NCBI RefSeq assembly: GCF_902158555.1
Contig: NZ_CABGGS010000012.1
Coordinates: 110,880-174,879 of the forward strand
Source: Klebsiella spallanzanii
GTDB lineage: Bacteria > Pseudomonadota > Gammaproteobacteria > Enterobacterales > Enterobacteriaceae
Direction: 5' to 3'
Length of the DNA stretch: 64,000 bases
The notes under the pieces are model-generated. The model was given only the letters and a program-made list of their open reading frames with translations, did no database searches and was not told the origin of the DNA. The translations under genes and the position numbers were made by a program. Of this stretch, positions 1-12,417 are shown in pieces. Position 1 is the first letter of the stretch. Every line of letters begins with the position of its first letter.

Positions 1-44
1 ATCAGACAATCTGTGTGAGCACTACAAAGGCAGGTTCTTTAAGG

Positions 45-1584
<1,540 letters not shown>

Positions 1585-1940
1585 AAGTTTGATGCTCGTA
1601 GAATTAAACTTCGTAATGAATTACGTGTTCACTCTTTGAGACTTGGTATTCATTTTTCGTCCGAGGACGTTAAGAATCCATGTCACTTTGAGTGCCCACA
1701 CAGATTGTCTGATAAATTGTTAAAGAGCAGTGCAACGCGGCTTTCGCTCACCGTTGCGAGGTCCCGTATAATACGTTTTCCTCATTCAGAGTCAAGCGTT
1801 TATTTTCGCTTTTCTCTGCCGGCGTTCATCGCTGAACCCCGCTAACCCGGCGGCCTGTAAGCCGTTGTTCCGTGTCAGTGGAGGCGCATTATAGGGAGTA
1901 ATTCTGAAGTGACAAGAGGTAATTGCAAAAAACTTTTTAA
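1585..1940 (-). promoter_or_regulatory. rrn leader and tandem promoters P1 and P2
   Basis: Read on the minus strand, P1 has TTGTCA (1910-1915) and TATAAT (1888-1893) with a 16-bp spacer. P2 has TTGACT (1790-1795) and TATTAT (1768-1773), also with 16 bp. An A/T-rich tract at 1923-1940 just upstream of P1 is placed like an UP element. The transcribed leader contains the boxA-like antitermination sequence TGCTCTTTAACAATTTATC (complement near 1710-1729). This accounts for most of the 1585-2065 gap; the rest is the yieP upstream region, where I see no clear motif. Confidence 0.85.
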
Positions 1941-2065
1941 CCGTCTCTTTTTTCACCACAACGGCGTGTAATGTAGCAAAAAACCGGCGTTTTGCCGTTT
2001 TAACCAACGAAGTAAGCTGCCAGATGGCATACTGGTAAGGTAAAAAAGAGAAAGGAACGGCATTT

Positions 2066-2782
2066 ATGTCTTTAAGCGCACAGCAGCTGGCGGCACAAAA
2101 GAATATCTCCTGGTTATTAGCGGAGAAACTGGCTCAAAAAATCCTGACCGGTGAATATCAGCCAGAAAGTATCCTTCCTGGAGAGATGGAGCTGGGTGAA
2201 CAATTCGGCGTAAGCCGCACGGCCGTACGTGAAGCGGTTAAGACGCTGACGGCAAAAGGTATGCTTTTACCACGCCCACGCATCGGCACCCGAGTCATGC
2301 CGCGCAGTAGTTGGAACTTTCTCGACAAAGAGCTGCTGGCCTGGTGGCTCACGGAGGATAATTTCCCTGATGTTGTCAGTCATTTCCTCGTTATGCGCGG
2401 AAGCCTGGAGCCTCAAGCCTGTTTCCTGGCAGCAACCTCAGGCACCCCAGAACAAAAAGCGCAGCTTAATACCTTGATGGAGGAGATGGTTGAGCTGAAG
2501 AGGAACTTTCAGCGTGAACGCTGGATTGAAGTCGATATGGCCTGGCATGAACATATATATGAAATGAGCGGAAATCCTTTTCTGACCTCTTTCGCTTCTT
2601 TATTCCATTCCGTTTATCACACCTACTTCACCTCTATTACGCAAAATGAAGTGGTGAAGCTGGATCTCCATCAGGCAATTGTTGATGCTATTCTGGATAG
2701 CGACGGCTTACGAGCGCTTAGCGCCTGCCAGGCCTTGTTGAATGCGCCAAACCATTCAGGTAATAACAAGGGTATCGAATGA
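2066..2782 (+). CDS. yieP: GntR/FadR-family transcriptional regulator YieP
   Basis: DNA-binding regulator of 238 residues, recognised as the YieP orthologue that sits beside hsrA and an rrn operon in E. coli. A winged helix-turn-helix of the GntR type occupies roughly residues 15-85 ([20 protein letters not shown] is the recognition region). An all-helical FCD-type effector domain follows from about residue 95 to 225. An AGAAAGGAA Shine-Dalgarno lies just before the ATG. The stop overlaps the hsrA start by 4 nt, so the two are translationally coupled. The ligand is not deducible from sequence. YieP belongs to the same FadR-like group as DgoR, whose gene begins at the other end of this window. 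Confidence 0.93.
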   Translation: MSLSAQQLAAQKNISWLLAEKLAQKILTGEYQPESILPGEMELGEQFGVSRTAVREAVKTLTAKGMLLPRPRIGTRVMPRSSWNFLDKELLAWWLTEDNFPDVVSHFLVMRGSLEPQACFLAATSGTPEQKAQLNTLMEEMVELKRNFQRERWIEVDMAWHEHIYEMSGNPFLTSFASLFHSVYHTYFTSITQNEVVKLDLHQAIVDAILDSDGLRALSACQALLNAPNHSGNNKGIE

Positions 2783-4176
2783 CCGAGAAGAAAGGGCGTA
2801 GTATGGCCGGGCTGCCGTGGATTGCAGCGATGGCCTTTTTTATGCAGGCGCTTGACGCCACCATTCTGAACACCGCCCTTCCAGCTATCGCCCATAGCCT
2901 CAACCGTTCACCACTGGCAATGCAATCGGCCATCATCAGCTATACGCTTACGGTAGCCATGCTTATTCCGGTTAGCGGCTGGCTGGCCGACCGCTTCGGC
3001 ACACGAAAAGTGTTTATCATTGCCGTCAGCTTGTTCACCCTCGGTTCTCTTGCCTGCGCCCTTTCTAACTCCCTTACAGAGTTGGTTATCTTTCGCGTCA
3101 TTCAGGGTATTGGCGGGGCGATGATGATGCCGGTGGCAAGGCTGGCATTACTGCGCGCCTATCCGCGCAGTGAATTACTGCCAGTGCTAAACTTCGTCAC
3201 GATGCCAGGATTGGTGGGCCCTATTCTCGGACCGGTACTTGGTGGCGTATTGGTCACCTGGGCTAGCTGGCACTGGATTTTCCTGATTAATATTCCCATC
3301 GGCATTATCGGCATCGTGTACGCCCGCAGGTATATGCCGGATTTCACCACGCCCCGACGCCGCTTTGATACTCTCGGTTTTCTACTGTTTGGTTTGAGCC
3401 TGGTGCTATTTTCCAGCGGAATCGAACTCTTTGGCGAGAAGATCGTTGCCACATGGATTGCCCTGGCCATTATCGCCCTGAGCGTTATTTTACTGTGGGC
3501 CTATATTCGCCATGCACGCCATCACCCCGCACCGCTCATTTCACTTTCTTTATTTAAAACGCACACCTTTTCCGTCGGGATTGCAGGAAATCTGGCCACA
3601 CGGCTGGGCACCGGCTGTGTTCCGTTCCTGATGCCTCTGATGCTACAGGTCGGTTTTGGTTATCCGGCGATTATCGCAGGCTGCATGATCGCGCCTACGG
3701 CTATCGGTTCGATTATCGCGAAATCAACCGTTACTCAGATTCTTCGCTGGTTTGGCTACCGAAAAACGCTCGTTGGGGTAACGGTATTTATTGGCCTGAT
3801 GATCGCTCAGTTTTCACTACAATCACCGGATATGTCGATCTGGATGTTGTTACTACCGCTATTCGTTCTGGGGATGGCGATGTCCACCCAGTTCACATCA
3901 ATGAACACTATCACGCTCGCCGATTTAACCGATGAAAATGCCAGCAGCGGCAACAGTATGCTGGCGGTTACTCAGCAGCTATCCATCAGTCTTGGGGTCG
4001 CCATTAGCGCGGCTGTTCTGAGGTTTTATGAAGGATTCGATAGCGCAAATACCATCGAGCAGTTCCACTACACTTTTATTACCATGGGAGCCATCACTGT
4101 GGTATCGGCGCTGGTATTTGCCTTATTAAGAGCAAAAGATGGCCGCAACCTGATTAAGGAGCGGCACAAGCGTTAG
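2779..4176 (+). CDS. hsrA: MFS transporter HsrA (DHA2 drug:H+ antiporter type)
   Basis: Inner-membrane major facilitator of 465 residues with about 14 predicted hydrophobic segments, as in the EmrB/QacA (DHA2) group. Family signatures include [13 protein letters not shown] after TM2 and the motif-C-like [15 protein letters not shown] in TM5. The start codon overlaps the yieP stop by 4 nt, indicating one operon. In E. coli this locus (yieO) was named for effects on homocysteine-responsive gene expression; the substrate is unknown. The gene converges on rbsR, with stop codons overlapping by 4 nt and no separate terminator visible between them. Confidence 0.93.
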   Translation: MTEKKGRSMAGLPWIAAMAFFMQALDATILNTALPAIAHSLNRSPLAMQSAIISYTLTVAMLIPVSGWLADRFGTRKVFIIAVSLFTLGSLACALSNSLTELVIFRVIQGIGGAMMMPVARLALLRAYPRSELLPVLNFVTMPGLVGPILGPVLGGVLVTWASWHWIFLINIPIGIIGIVYARRYMPDFTTPRRRFDTLGFLLFGLSLVLFSSGIELFGEKIVATWIALAIIALSVILLWAYIRHARHHPAPLISLSLFKTHTFSVGIAGNLATRLGTGCVPFLMPLMLQVGFGYPAIIAGCMIAPTAIGSIIAKSTVTQILRWFGYRKTLVGVTVFIGLMIAQFSLQSPDMSIWMLLLPLFVLGMAMSTQFTSMNTITLADLTDENASSGNSMLAVTQQLSISLGVAISAAVLRFYEGFDSANTIEQFHYTFITMGAITVVSALVFALLRAKDGRNLIKERHKR

Positions 4177-5165
4177 GCTGAGCCGCGAACCACCAGCTCA
4201 GGTGTTAATTGAACGCGCTGCTGTTTTTGTCCCGGCTCGGCCATTCGGTGAATCAACACGTCAATGGCCAGCTCGCCCAGCTCATCTTTAGGCTGATGAA
4301 TAGTGGTCAGCGGTGGCGTCATGTAGCGTGCCAGTTCAATGTCGTCATACCCCACCAGCGCCATATCCTGTGGGATACGTAACCCGCTCTGATAAAGAGC
4401 CTGATAAGCGCCAACCGCCATCGCATCATTACCAACAAATACCGCCTGCGGCAGCTCTCGCAGAGTCAGCAGTTTCTGCATCGCGCTAAATCCGCCGCCA
4501 AACTCAAAATCACTGCTAATCACATATCCTTCAGGCACCACGAGTCCGGCACGGCTCATCGCAGCCTGATAGCCTTCGAGGCGCAGCCGAGCTGGCGTTT
4601 TATCCAGTGGCCCTGCAATGCAGGCAATCCGCGTATGGCCTTGATCAATTAGATACTGCGTCGCTATATCGCCGCCGAGCAAAGAGTTGTCCTGAATCAG
4701 ATCGCTATCGCCGTCAAACGGTGCCCAGTCCATCATCACCGTCGGGACAGAAGGGTAGCGTTGCATAATTTCCGGCGAGGGTTGATGGGTTTCAGTACAT
4801 AACAGCAGTAAACCGTCGACGCGCTTTTGCATCAGCGTCTCAAGATTACGGTTCATCCGCTGCTCATCGCCTTCGGTGTTACACAGCACCAGGCTGTAGC
4901 CCCGCTCAAAACAGCTGCGCTCCACACCACGTACCAGCTCCGAGTAAAACGGGTTGGTACTGGCGGTGATGAGCATACCAATAGTGCGGGTTTGGTTTAA
5001 TTTCAGACTGCGCGCCAGCGCGGAGGGAGCGTAGTTGAGGCTCTTGATCGCGGCGTCGACTTTAGCGGTAATCGCTTCGCTAACGAAGCGATCTTTGTTG
5101 ATGACATGAGAAACCGTCGAAGTGGAAACGCCCGCAATACGGGCTACATCCTTCATGGTGGCCAA
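4173..5165 (-). CDS. rbsR: Ribose operon repressor RbsR (LacI family)
   Basis: Repressor of 330 residues, the usual length. An N-terminal LacI-type helix-turn-helix ([18 protein letters not shown], residues 2-19) is followed by a hinge with the LARSLK motif and a periplasmic-binding-protein-like ribose-sensing domain. It is the last gene of rbsDACBKR, 3 nt after rbsK. In E. coli, RbsR represses rbsD transcription by binding palindromes centred on CG in AAACGTTT and releases DNA when ribose binds. Two such palindromes lie in front of rbsD here (10041-10056 and 10121-10132), so autogenous control of the operon is expected. Confidence 0.97.
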   Translation of the reverse strand: MATMKDVARIAGVSTSTVSHVINKDRFVSEAITAKVDAAIKSLNYAPSALARSLKLNQTRTIGMLITASTNPFYSELVRGVERSCFERGYSLVLCNTEGDEQRMNRNLETLMQKRVDGLLLLCTETHQPSPEIMQRYPSVPTVMMDWAPFDGDSDLIQDNSLLGGDIATQYLIDQGHTRIACIAGPLDKTPARLRLEGYQAAMSRAGLVVPEGYVISSDFEFGGGFSAMQKLLTLRELPQAVFVGNDAMAVGAYQALYQSGLRIPQDMALVGYDDIELARYMTPPLTTIHQPKDELGELAIDVLIHRMAEPGQKQQRVQLTPELVVRGSA

Positions 5166-5168
5166 ACA

Positions 5169-6098
5169 TTACCCCTGTTGACGTAAAAATTCGTCTATCT
5201 CTTTTCGCCATGGCACGGAGGGCTGAGCCCCTTTACGGGTGACAGCGATGGCCGCAGCAGCATGGGCAAAACGAATGGCCTCCGCCAGTTTGCTACCTTC
5301 AAGTAGCGCAGTGACCAGCGCACCATTGAAGGTATCGCCAGCAGCAATAGTGTCCACTGCCTGCACTTTAAAACCGGGAACCCGGCGACCTTCACCTTCG
5401 CAGCTGGCCCATACGCCACGGCTGCCAAGGGTAATGATCACCGTACCAATACCTTTATCATGGAGCACTTTAGCGGCTTTTGCCGCATCATCGTCGTTTT
5501 CCACACGAATGCCGGTCAGCTTTTCCGCTTCTGTTTCGTTAGGGGTAATGATATCCACCAGCGCTAACAGTTCATCCGGCAGTTCACGAGCCGGTGCGGG
5601 ATTGAGGATCACTGAAGTTTGATTTTGGTGAGCAATTTTTGCCGCCGCCAGTACGCTTTCCAGCGGCGATTCCAGCTGCATCAACAGAGCCTGAGCGCTG
5701 GCAATACGCTCTTTTTCAGCATCAACCTGCGCAACAGAGAGTGCGGCATTAGCACCGGCATGAATACCGATGGTATTTTCACCTTCCGCGTTAACAAAAA
5801 TCAGCGCCACGCCGGTTGATTCATCGGCAACCGCTCTTACTGGCGCAACGTCAATGTTATCGCTTTCCAACTGACGACGGACGCGTTCGCCGATGTCGTC
5901 ATCGCCGGTACAGGCGATAAAAGCGATATTTGCCCCACTGCGCCCGGCAGCAACGGCCTGGTTTGCGCCCTTACCGCCAAAAGCGACCTGATAATGATGA
6001 CCGGTGACGGTTTCACCAGGCGTAGGGAAGGCCTCGAGGTTAAGAATGTGATCGGCGTTGATACTACCAAGGACGACAAGTTTACCTGCGGTTTTCAT
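5169..6098 (-). CDS. rbsK: Ribokinase
   Basis: Phosphorylates D-ribose to ribose 5-phosphate in the cytosol. The start at 6098 gives 309 residues, matching E. coli, and has GGGA at a suitable distance upstream; an in-frame ATG at 6143 would add 15 unrelated residues and lies inside the rbsB-rbsK hairpin. PfkB-family marks are the GGKGANQAVAAG glycine-rich segment near residue 42 and DTIAAGDTFNGAL near residue 250, whose second Asp is the catalytic base. It lies between rbsB and rbsR in the ribose operon. Confidence 0.97.
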   Translation of the reverse strand: MKTAGKLVVLGSINADHILNLEAFPTPGETVTGHHYQVAFGGKGANQAVAAGRSGANIAFIACTGDDDIGERVRRQLESDNIDVAPVRAVADESTGVALIFVNAEGENTIGIHAGANAALSVAQVDAEKERIASAQALLMQLESPLESVLAAAKIAHQNQTSVILNPAPARELPDELLALVDIITPNETEAEKLTGIRVENDDDAAKAAKVLHDKGIGTVIITLGSRGVWASCEGEGRRVPGFKVQAVDTIAAGDTFNGALVTALLEGSKLAEAIRFAHAAAAIAVTRKGAQPSVPWRKEIDEFLRQQG

Positions 6099-6118
6099 AA
6101 TCAATATTCCCGGAAAGC

Positions 6119-6141
6119 GCGCCACCGGAATCCGGTGGCGC
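6119..6141. repeat. Perfect palindrome between rbsB and rbsK
   Basis: An 11-bp perfect inverted repeat (GCGCCACCGGA and its complement) around a single central base lies in the 101-bp rbsB-rbsK spacer. It has no U-run on the minus strand, so it is more likely an mRNA-stabilising or REP-like hairpin than a terminator. That would favour the abundant binding protein RbsB over RbsK. Confidence 0.7.
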
Positions 6142-6199
6142 ATGCCCTGCTTTTCTTTATTATGTTGTCCCTCGGACCGTCACCGGCCCGAATCGCACA

Positions 6200-7090
6200 T
6201 TATTGCTTAATGACCAGTTTCAACTCAACCGGATAGCTGGCATCCACTTTTTCGCCCTTCAGCACTTTATCGGCTGTCTCAACGCCTTTCACGCCGATCT
6301 GCTCCGGTAACTGGGCGATGGTCGCTGCCAGTTTGCCACTGTTTACCGCTTTCTCGCCATCCGGAGTGCCATCAAATCCAACGACCATCACATCAGATTT
6401 ACCCGCTGTTTGCAGAGCACGCAATGCCCCCAGCGCCATTTCATCGTTCTGGGCAAATACTGCCTGCACGTCAGGGTGCGCCGTCAGCAGGTTCTGCATG
6501 ACGTTCAGGCCTTTAGTGCGGTCAAAATCGGCTGGCTGACTGGCCAGTACGTTAAACTTATGTGCCGCAACGGCCTGCTGGAAACCTTCGCCGCGTTCAC
6601 GTGCCGCAGATGTCCCCGCAATTCCTTGTAGTTCAATGATCTTCGCGCTCTCGCCCACTTTCTTCGCGATATAGTCACCCGCCATCTTGCCGCCCAGCAC
6701 GTTATCAGAAGCGATATGGCTAACCACTTCACCCTTTGATGCCTGACGGTCAAGAGTAATGACCGGAATTTTAGCCTGGTTTGCCAGCTTCACTGCGTTG
6801 CCAACCGCATCAGAATCCGTTGGGTTAATCAGCAGCAGCTTAGCGCCACGAACGGTTAAATCCTGAACGTTAGCCAGCTCTTTCGCCGGGTTGTTCTGAG
6901 AATCCAGAACCACCAGGTTATAGCCGAGTTTGTCCGCTTCTTTTTGCGCGCCATCCTTCAACGAGACAAAAAATGGGTTGTTAAGCGTAGAGATAACCAG
7001 AGCGATAGTGTCTTTTGCCATCGCGTTTGCGCTTACGGTCGCACTTAAAGCTACAGCAGAGACCAGGGTCGCCAGTTTTTTCATATTCAT
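6200..7090 (-). CDS. rbsB: D-ribose periplasmic binding protein
   Basis: Periplasmic receptor that captures ribose for the RbsAC permease and, in E. coli, presents it to the Trg chemoreceptor. The 296-residue product starts with a Sec signal peptide (charged MNMKK, hydrophobic core, cleavage after ANAMA near residue 25). The mature part begins with [20 protein letters not shown] and has the two-lobed type I periplasmic binding fold, including [10 protein letters not shown] in the C-terminal lobe. Two ATG codons two residues apart could both serve as start. It follows rbsC by 27 nt. Confidence 0.98.
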   Translation of the reverse strand: MNMKKLATLVSAVALSATVSANAMAKDTIALVISTLNNPFFVSLKDGAQKEADKLGYNLVVLDSQNNPAKELANVQDLTVRGAKLLLINPTDSDAVGNAVKLANQAKIPVITLDRQASKGEVVSHIASDNVLGGKMAGDYIAKKVGESAKIIELQGIAGTSAARERGEGFQQAVAAHKFNVLASQPADFDRTKGLNVMQNLLTAHPDVQAVFAQNDEMALGALRALQTAGKSDVMVVGFDGTPDGEKAVNSGKLAATIAQLPEQIGVKGVETADKVLKGEKVDASYPVELKLVIKQ

Positions 7091-7117
7091 AGTTAAGATG
7101 TCCTGTAGAGTTCTCAG

Positions 7118-8083
7118 TTACTGCTTCTTGTTATCTACCAGTACCGCCAGCAGAATGACCACCGCTTTTACGATCATCTGGTAATAGGATGAAACGCCTA
7201 ATAAATTCAAACCGTTGTTCAGGAAGCCGAGGATCAGCGCACCGATCAACGTACCGACAATACGCCCTTTACCGCCCGCAAGGCTGGTACCACCGAGCAC
7301 TACCGCAGCAATCGCATCCAGTTCATAACCTGTACCCGCCGTTGGCTGCGCGGAAGAGAGACGCGCAACTTCAATAATCCCGGCCAGCGAAGCCAGCATG
7401 CCGCACAAAGAATAGACGATGATTTTAACTTTATTGACGCTGATGCCTGAAAGACGGGTTGCCGCCTCATTACCACCGAGCGCGTAGATATAACGACCCA
7501 GGCGAGTATGGTGCAGCATGTACCAGGCGGCCAGGAAGACAATCGCCATAATCCACACCGGGGTTGGGATCCCCAGCGGGCGGCCAATCCCGAACCAGCC
7601 AAACAGATCGGCATTGTCGGTAAAGCCGGTATTTACCGGACTACCGTTGGTATAAACCATGGTTACACCACGCAGCAGAAGCATCATCACCAGCGTGGCG
7701 ATAAATGCCTGTACGCGCCCTTTCGCCACAATAACGCCGGTGACAGCGCCAATTGCCGCACCTAATGCCAGTGCAGCGGCAACCGCCACCAGCGCATTAA
7801 CCTCAATCCCGACAATCGAAGCGGCAACCGCACCGGTCAGCGCCAGCAGGGAACCGACGGACAGGTCGATACCCGACGTCAAAATAACCAGCGTCATCCC
7901 TACCGCCATAATGGCGTTAACGGAAGTCTGCTGCAGAATATTGAACAGGTTGTTCACGGTAAAAAAGTTGGGGCTCATGGTCGAAACAATTGCAATCAGC
8001 ACCAGTAGTGCAATCAGCGATTTTTGCTCCATTAGCCACGCTTTTGTGAAGTAGCGACGACCAGAAACAGCCGGGTTATTCAT
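7118..8083 (-). CDS. rbsC: Ribose ABC transporter permease
   Basis: Integral membrane subunit of the ribose importer, 321 residues, the expected size. It is highly hydrophobic with about 8-10 membrane segments. It carries the family-typical LTSGIDLSVGSLLAL region near residue 70 and the coupling segment GGNEAATRLSGISVNKVK near residue 205, which contacts the ATPase. It sits 5 nt after rbsA and 27 nt before rbsB, inside the rbs operon. Confidence 0.97.
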   Translation of the reverse strand: MNNPAVSGRRYFTKAWLMEQKSLIALLVLIAIVSTMSPNFFTVNNLFNILQQTSVNAIMAVGMTLVILTSGIDLSVGSLLALTGAVAASIVGIEVNALVAVAAALALGAAIGAVTGVIVAKGRVQAFIATLVMMLLLRGVTMVYTNGSPVNTGFTDNADLFGWFGIGRPLGIPTPVWIMAIVFLAAWYMLHHTRLGRYIYALGGNEAATRLSGISVNKVKIIVYSLCGMLASLAGIIEVARLSSAQPTAGTGYELDAIAAVVLGGTSLAGGKGRIVGTLIGALILGFLNNGLNLLGVSSYYQMIVKAVVILLAVLVDNKKQ

Positions 8084-8088
8084 CTTTT

Positions 8089-9594
8089 TTACTCCTGATT
8101 CACACGATTAAGCTTGCCCACAGCGGCAGCCATCAATACTTCCTGGGTGGCCTGCTCGCGTGTGAATTCACCGCCGAGATGCCCTTCATGCATCACCATA
8201 ATGCGATCGCTCATACCCAATACTTCCGGCATCTCCGAAGAGACCAGAATGATGCTCAGGCCTTCGGCTTTAAACTGGTTAATCAGTTGGTAGATCTCTT
8301 TCTTCGCCCCAACGTCCACGCCGCGGGTCGGTTCATCAAGGATCAGCACCTTCGGGCGGGTCATCAGTCCACGAGCTATCGCGACTTTCTGCTGGTTGCC
8401 GCCGGAAAGCAGGCCAATGGCTTGTTCCATCGAAGGCGTTTTCACATTAAACAGGCGGATAAAATCACTCACCGCCTGCTGTTCATCTTTATGCTTGAGG
8501 CTACCGCCGCCGCGGCTGAAGTAGCGCAGCGCGGTCAGCGACATGTTCTCTTTAACCGACATGCCAAGCACTAAGCCGTCGCGCTTACGGTCTTCAGAGA
8601 TATAAACGATGCCGTTTGCCAGGCCATCCTGCGGAGAACGAGTCACCACTTCCCGGCCATCCAGCGTGACCGAACCGCTGCTGCGCGGCAGCGCGCCGTA
8701 CAGCACCTTCATCAGCTCGGTGCGCCCGGCGCCCATCAGCCCGGCAACGCCAAGAATCTCGCCCTGATGCAGCGTAAAGGAGATGTTCTCCACGCCAGAG
8801 CCGCACAGGTTGTCGACCTTAAGGCGAACCGCGCCTGGGGTTTTATCCAGATGCGGATACTGGTCTTCCAGTTTGCGGCCTACCATCATCTCAATCAGCA
8901 GATCTTCATCCAGACTGGTCACTTCACGCTCGGCGATAAACTGCCCATCGCGAAATACCGTGACGTCATCGCAAATCTCGAAGATCTCTTTCATACGGTG
9001 GGAGATATAGACAATACCGCGCCCCTGCGATTTTAGTTCGCGGATCACGCGGAACAGGGATTCGGTCTCGGTGTCAGTCAGCGCATCGGTCGGTTCATCC
9101 ATAATGATGACCTTCGACTCAAAGCTGAGCACTTTGGCTATCTCGACCATCTGCTGATCGCCAATCGACAGATCGCCCACCAATTTCTGACTGTTAAAGC
9201 GTAAATTCAGCTTTGCCAGCAGTTTATCGGCTTCGGCGTACATCGTTTTCCAGTCAATTTTGCCAAAGCGATTCACAAACTCACGACCGAGGAAGATATT
9301 CTCGGCAATCGTCAGTTGCGGGATCAGGTTTAGCTCCTGGTGAATGATGCCGATTCCGGCTTCCTGAGAAGATTTGGGTCCATTGAAGGTGGTTTCTTTT
9401 CCCAACCACAGTAAAGAGCCAGCATCGCGGGAGTAGATACCGGTCAGCACCTTCATCATGGTGGATTTACCAGCACCGTTTTCCCCGACCAGCGCCATGA
9501 CGCGGCCAGGATAAACGTTTAGCGAGGCGCCGGAGAGCGCTTTAACGCCAGGGAACGCTTTATCGATCCCTTTTAATTGCAATAAGGCTTCCAT
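8089..9594 (-). CDS. rbsA: Ribose ABC transporter ATP-binding protein
   Basis: Cytoplasmic ATPase of 501 residues with two tandem ABC domains. The first has Walker [10 protein letters not shown] near residue 37 and Walker [12 protein letters not shown]. The second has the degenerate Walker [10 protein letters not shown] near residue 287, a good signature LSGGNQQK near residue 398 and Walker [12 protein letters not shown]. This asymmetry is normal for sugar importers of the RbsA/MglA type. It follows rbsD by 10 nt. Confidence 0.97.
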   Translation of the reverse strand: MEALLQLKGIDKAFPGVKALSGASLNVYPGRVMALVGENGAGKSTMMKVLTGIYSRDAGSLLWLGKETTFNGPKSSQEAGIGIIHQELNLIPQLTIAENIFLGREFVNRFGKIDWKTMYAEADKLLAKLNLRFNSQKLVGDLSIGDQQMVEIAKVLSFESKVIIMDEPTDALTDTETESLFRVIRELKSQGRGIVYISHRMKEIFEICDDVTVFRDGQFIAEREVTSLDEDLLIEMMVGRKLEDQYPHLDKTPGAVRLKVDNLCGSGVENISFTLHQGEILGVAGLMGAGRTELMKVLYGALPRSSGSVTLDGREVVTRSPQDGLANGIVYISEDRKRDGLVLGMSVKENMSLTALRYFSRGGGSLKHKDEQQAVSDFIRLFNVKTPSMEQAIGLLSGGNQQKVAIARGLMTRPKVLILDEPTRGVDVGAKKEIYQLINQFKAEGLSIILVSSEMPEVLGMSDRIMVMHEGHLGGEFTREQATQEVLMAAAVGKLNRVNQE

Positions 9595-9604
9595 ATCGGC
9601 GACC

Positions 9605-10024
9605 TCAGAACGTCACGCCGGCACAGAGAATAACGTTCGCATACGGGGAACACTCCCCGCTGCGAATCACCGCCTGACTATCTGCGGTTTCTTTTTTGAA
9701 CTGCTCATGACTGGTGTAACGAATTTCAATAGTGTTTCCCTGGTGTTGCTGCAGCTGCTCAAGATGATTGAGCAACATCGTGTGGAGCTGCGGATTAAGG
9801 GTTTTAATCTCTTCCGCGAGGATAGCCGCTTCAACCTGCATTTCGCTCGTCACTACCTCCAGAACCTGCATAAAGGAGGGCACCCCTTGGGTTAACGCCA
9901 TATCGATACGTGCGCTACTGCGGGGAACAGGTAACCCGGCATCGCAAACCACCAGCGTATCGGTATGACCCAAGCGGGAGATAACCGACGAAATATCAGC
10001 ATTGAGTACGGTACCTTTTTTCAT
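9605..10024 (-). CDS. rbsD: D-ribose pyranase
   Basis: First gene of the ribose operon, 139 residues as in E. coli. RbsD interconverts beta-pyranose and beta-furanose forms of ribose so that ribokinase receives its substrate. The conserved N-terminal [16 protein letters not shown] (catalytic His near residue 20) and C-terminal [16 protein letters not shown] segments are present. The ATG is preceded by GGAG. Upstream lie the operator palindromes for RbsR. Confidence 0.97.
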   Translation of the reverse strand: MKKGTVLNADISSVISRLGHTDTLVVCDAGLPVPRSSARIDMALTQGVPSFMQVLEVVTSEMQVEAAILAEEIKTLNPQLHTMLLNHLEQLQQHQGNTIEIRYTSHEQFKKETADSQAVIRSGECSPYANVILCAGVTF

Positions 10025-10040
10025 TTCTCTTTACTCCACT

Positions 10041-10132
10041 AGCGAAACGTTTCGCTCATATAAGTATTAGCAATAGGAGAGCAGAAAACCATCATCAGAT
10101 GTGAGAATTGTGATCGCCATCGAAACGTTTCG
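10041..10132 (-). promoter_or_regulatory. rbs operon promoter region with two RbsR-type operators
   Basis: AGCGAAACGTTTCGCT at 10041-10056 is a perfect 16-bp palindrome, and CGAAACGTTTCG at 10121-10132 is a perfect 12-bp one. Both fit LacI/RbsR operators and lie 16 and about 97 nt upstream of rbsD, centred 78 bp apart (10048.5 and 10126.5), a spacing that could allow looping. A partial CRP-like element (TGTGAGAATTGTGATC, near 10100-10115) lies between them; catabolite control is plausible but only weakly supported. Confidence 0.85.
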
Positions 10133-10170
10133 CAAACTGAGGCAAAGGAAGGATGTCGGAATAACAAACA

Positions 10171-10200
10171 ACAAAAAGCCCTTCACAAAGGAAGGGCTTT
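10171..10200 (-). terminator. Rho-independent terminator of kup
   Basis: The stem AAAGCCCTTC (10175-10184) pairs with GAAGGGCTTT (10191-10200) around a 6-nt loop. On the minus strand it is followed by TTTTTGTTG, a U-tract, and lies 7 nt after the kup stop codon. Confidence 0.88.
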
Positions 10201-10206
10201 AGAGAA

Positions 10207-12075
10207 TCAAATCTCGACCTGGGTGCCGAGTTCAATTACTCGGTTAGGTGGGATTTCGAACTGGTCCGGGGCGCGCAAGGCGTTGCGCTGCAACAGGAGA
10301 TACAGCTTACCGCGTAAACGCAAATACCACGGCCGTTTGCCGATGATCAGCGACTCATGCGACATAAAGAAAGAGGTCTCCATCATCCGGCAGCTCAGTC
10401 CCTCCAGCCCGCAGCGGTGGAAAACTTCTTCAACATTCGGCGTTTCGCGCCAGCCATAGCTGGCGACTACCCGCCAGAACGATGGTGAAATCTGCTCGAT
10501 CTGTACGCGGCGGACGTTATGCACATACGGCGCATCTTCAGTACGCAGCGTCAGCAGAATCACCCGCTCATGCAGCACCTTGTTATGCTTCAGGTTATGC
10601 AACAGGGCAAAAGGTATTACGTTTAGCGCTCGGGACATATAGACGGCGGTCCCCGGTACGCGAACCGGCGGCGATTTTTCAAGGGATGAGATCATCGCTT
10701 CCAGTGAATTGCCATGTTCATGCATCCGGCGGAGCAGGCGGAAACGCTCGCTCTTCCAGGTTGTCATGATGATAAACATCACTAAACCAAGCGTTAGCGG
10801 TAGCCAGCCGCCGGAGACGATTTTATCTAGGTTCGCCGAAAACAGCGGGATGTCGATGCACATGAATGCCACCAGCAGGAGCGCGACAACAAACTTATTC
10901 CAGTGCCAGTTTTGACGCGCCACCGTGGTGAACAGAATCGTCGTCAGAACCATCGTCCCCGTCACCGCAATACCATATGCCGCAGCCAGATTCGACGAAT
11001 GTTCAAAGTTAACAATCACGATGACCACCGAGATATAGAGCAGCCAGTTGATAAACGGGATATAAATCTGGCCGGACTCCATCTCCGAGGTATGAATAAT
11101 ACGCATCGGCGACAGGTACCCCAGACGCACCGCCTGACGAGTTAGCGAGAAGACGCCGGAGATAACCGCCTGGGAAGCGATAACCGTCGCCAGGGCGGCG
11201 ATAATCAGCATCGGAATCAACGCCCACTCGGGCGCCAGCAGGAAGAATGGGTTCTTAATCGCTTCCGGATGTTTTAACAACAGCGCGCCCTGACCAAAAT
11301 AGTTCAGCACCAGCGAAGGCAACACCACTGAAAACCAGGCCAGGCGAATTGGCAATTTACCGAAGTGCCCCATATCGGCATAGAGCGCTTCCACGCCGGT
11401 AATAGACAGGACAACCGCCCCTAACGCCACAAAGGAGACGGTTTTATATTCGAGGAAAAAGTGAACCGCCCAGTATGGGTTCAACGCCTGCAGCACTTCC
11501 GGGTTAGCAAAGATGCTGCGCGCGCCAAGTACCGCCAACAGCAGGAACCAGATAAGCATAATCGGCGCGAATAGCTTACCTACCATGCTGGTACCGTGCT
11601 TCTGGATAGCAAACAGCAGCGTCAGGACAATAATAGATATAGGGACGACCCAGGTATCCAGATCGGGTGCAATAATTTCCAGCCCCTCTATCGCCGACAT
11701 CACCGAGATTGCAGGGGTAATCACCACTTCGCCATAGAAGAAACTACCGCCGATAAGCCCAAGTATCACCAAAACCGACGTCGCTCGCGCAGACGTATTT
11801 CGCCCCGCCAGCGACATTAACGTCAGGATCCCACCTTCACCGGCGTTATCTGCTCGCATAACGAAAGTAATGTATTTGAGTGATACGGTAAGAATTAATA
11901 GCCAAAAAATGAGCGACAGGAAGCCAAAAACAGCATCACGCTCAACGCCAAAGCCAAACTGACCCGACAGACATTCACGAAGTGTATAAAGTGGGCTGGT
12001 ACCGATATCGCCGTATACCACGCCGATTGCCGCCAGCGTTATTGCCGGCAACGATTGCTTATTATCAGAGCTCAT
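10207..12075 (-). CDS. kup: Low-affinity potassium transporter Kup (TrkD)
   Basis: Inner-membrane K+/H+ symporter of 622 residues, identical in length to E. coli Kup. The N-terminal [17 protein letters not shown] is the KUP/HAK/KT family hallmark. About 12 hydrophobic segments fill residues 15-450, and a C-terminal cytoplasmic domain follows. Kup supports potassium uptake under low pH and hyperosmotic conditions. It is monocistronic, with its own terminator. No obvious Shine-Dalgarno precedes the ATG; instead AGACTAGTCT, a 10-bp palindrome, lies immediately upstream, followed at 18 nt by an ERIC element. Confidence 0.97.
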   Translation of the reverse strand: MSSDNKQSLPAITLAAIGVVYGDIGTSPLYTLRECLSGQFGFGVERDAVFGFLSLIFWLLILTVSLKYITFVMRADNAGEGGILTLMSLAGRNTSARATSVLVILGLIGGSFFYGEVVITPAISVMSAIEGLEIIAPDLDTWVVPISIIVLTLLFAIQKHGTSMVGKLFAPIMLIWFLLLAVLGARSIFANPEVLQALNPYWAVHFFLEYKTVSFVALGAVVLSITGVEALYADMGHFGKLPIRLAWFSVVLPSLVLNYFGQGALLLKHPEAIKNPFFLLAPEWALIPMLIIAALATVIASQAVISGVFSLTRQAVRLGYLSPMRIIHTSEMESGQIYIPFINWLLYISVVIVIVNFEHSSNLAAAYGIAVTGTMVLTTILFTTVARQNWHWNKFVVALLLVAFMCIDIPLFSANLDKIVSGGWLPLTLGLVMFIIMTTWKSERFRLLRRMHEHGNSLEAMISSLEKSPPVRVPGTAVYMSRALNVIPFALLHNLKHNKVLHERVILLTLRTEDAPYVHNVRRVQIEQISPSFWRVVASYGWRETPNVEEVFHRCGLEGLSCRMMETSFFMSHESLIIGKRPWYLRLRGKLYLLLQRNALRAPDQFEIPPNRVIELGTQVEI

Positions 12076-12092
12076 AGACTAGTCTTTTCGTT

Positions 12093-12219
12093 TATACACA
12101 TCACTCTTCAAGCTGCTTCTGCGTTGGCTGCGCTCAGAAACCCCAGTCACATAGCTATCTATGCTCCAGGGGATTTCATCCCTTGCCGCCTTGACGCATC
12201 CTGAACATTTTTGTGTATA
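12093..12219 (-). repeat. ERIC element (copy 1, kup upstream)
   Basis: A 127-bp imperfect palindrome with terminal inverted repeats TATACACA (12093-12100) and TGTGTATA (12212-12219). The core CCCCAGTCACATAGCTATCTATGCTCCAGGGGA matches the classic ERIC centre, though with several changes. It begins 18 bp upstream of the kup start codon and so lies in the kup leader or promoter. The remaining 12220-12417 before ravA is A/T-rich and presumably holds the ravA promoter; I see no certain motif there. Confidence 0.9.
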
Positions 12220-12417
12220 TAAAACAAATGTGTTCCTGGTCCCTTGGCCCACAAAAAGCGCACAGTATGCACGATTATTTGCTGAATCGTACCCCTAACT
12301 GACATCATCTTAACCTGACTCAAAGAAAATAAATCGATTCTTCAGGCTATTACCACCCCTAATCAAACATCTATACTCGACTTAACAACGACATTCTAAA
12401 AAGCACGCAACTCTATT

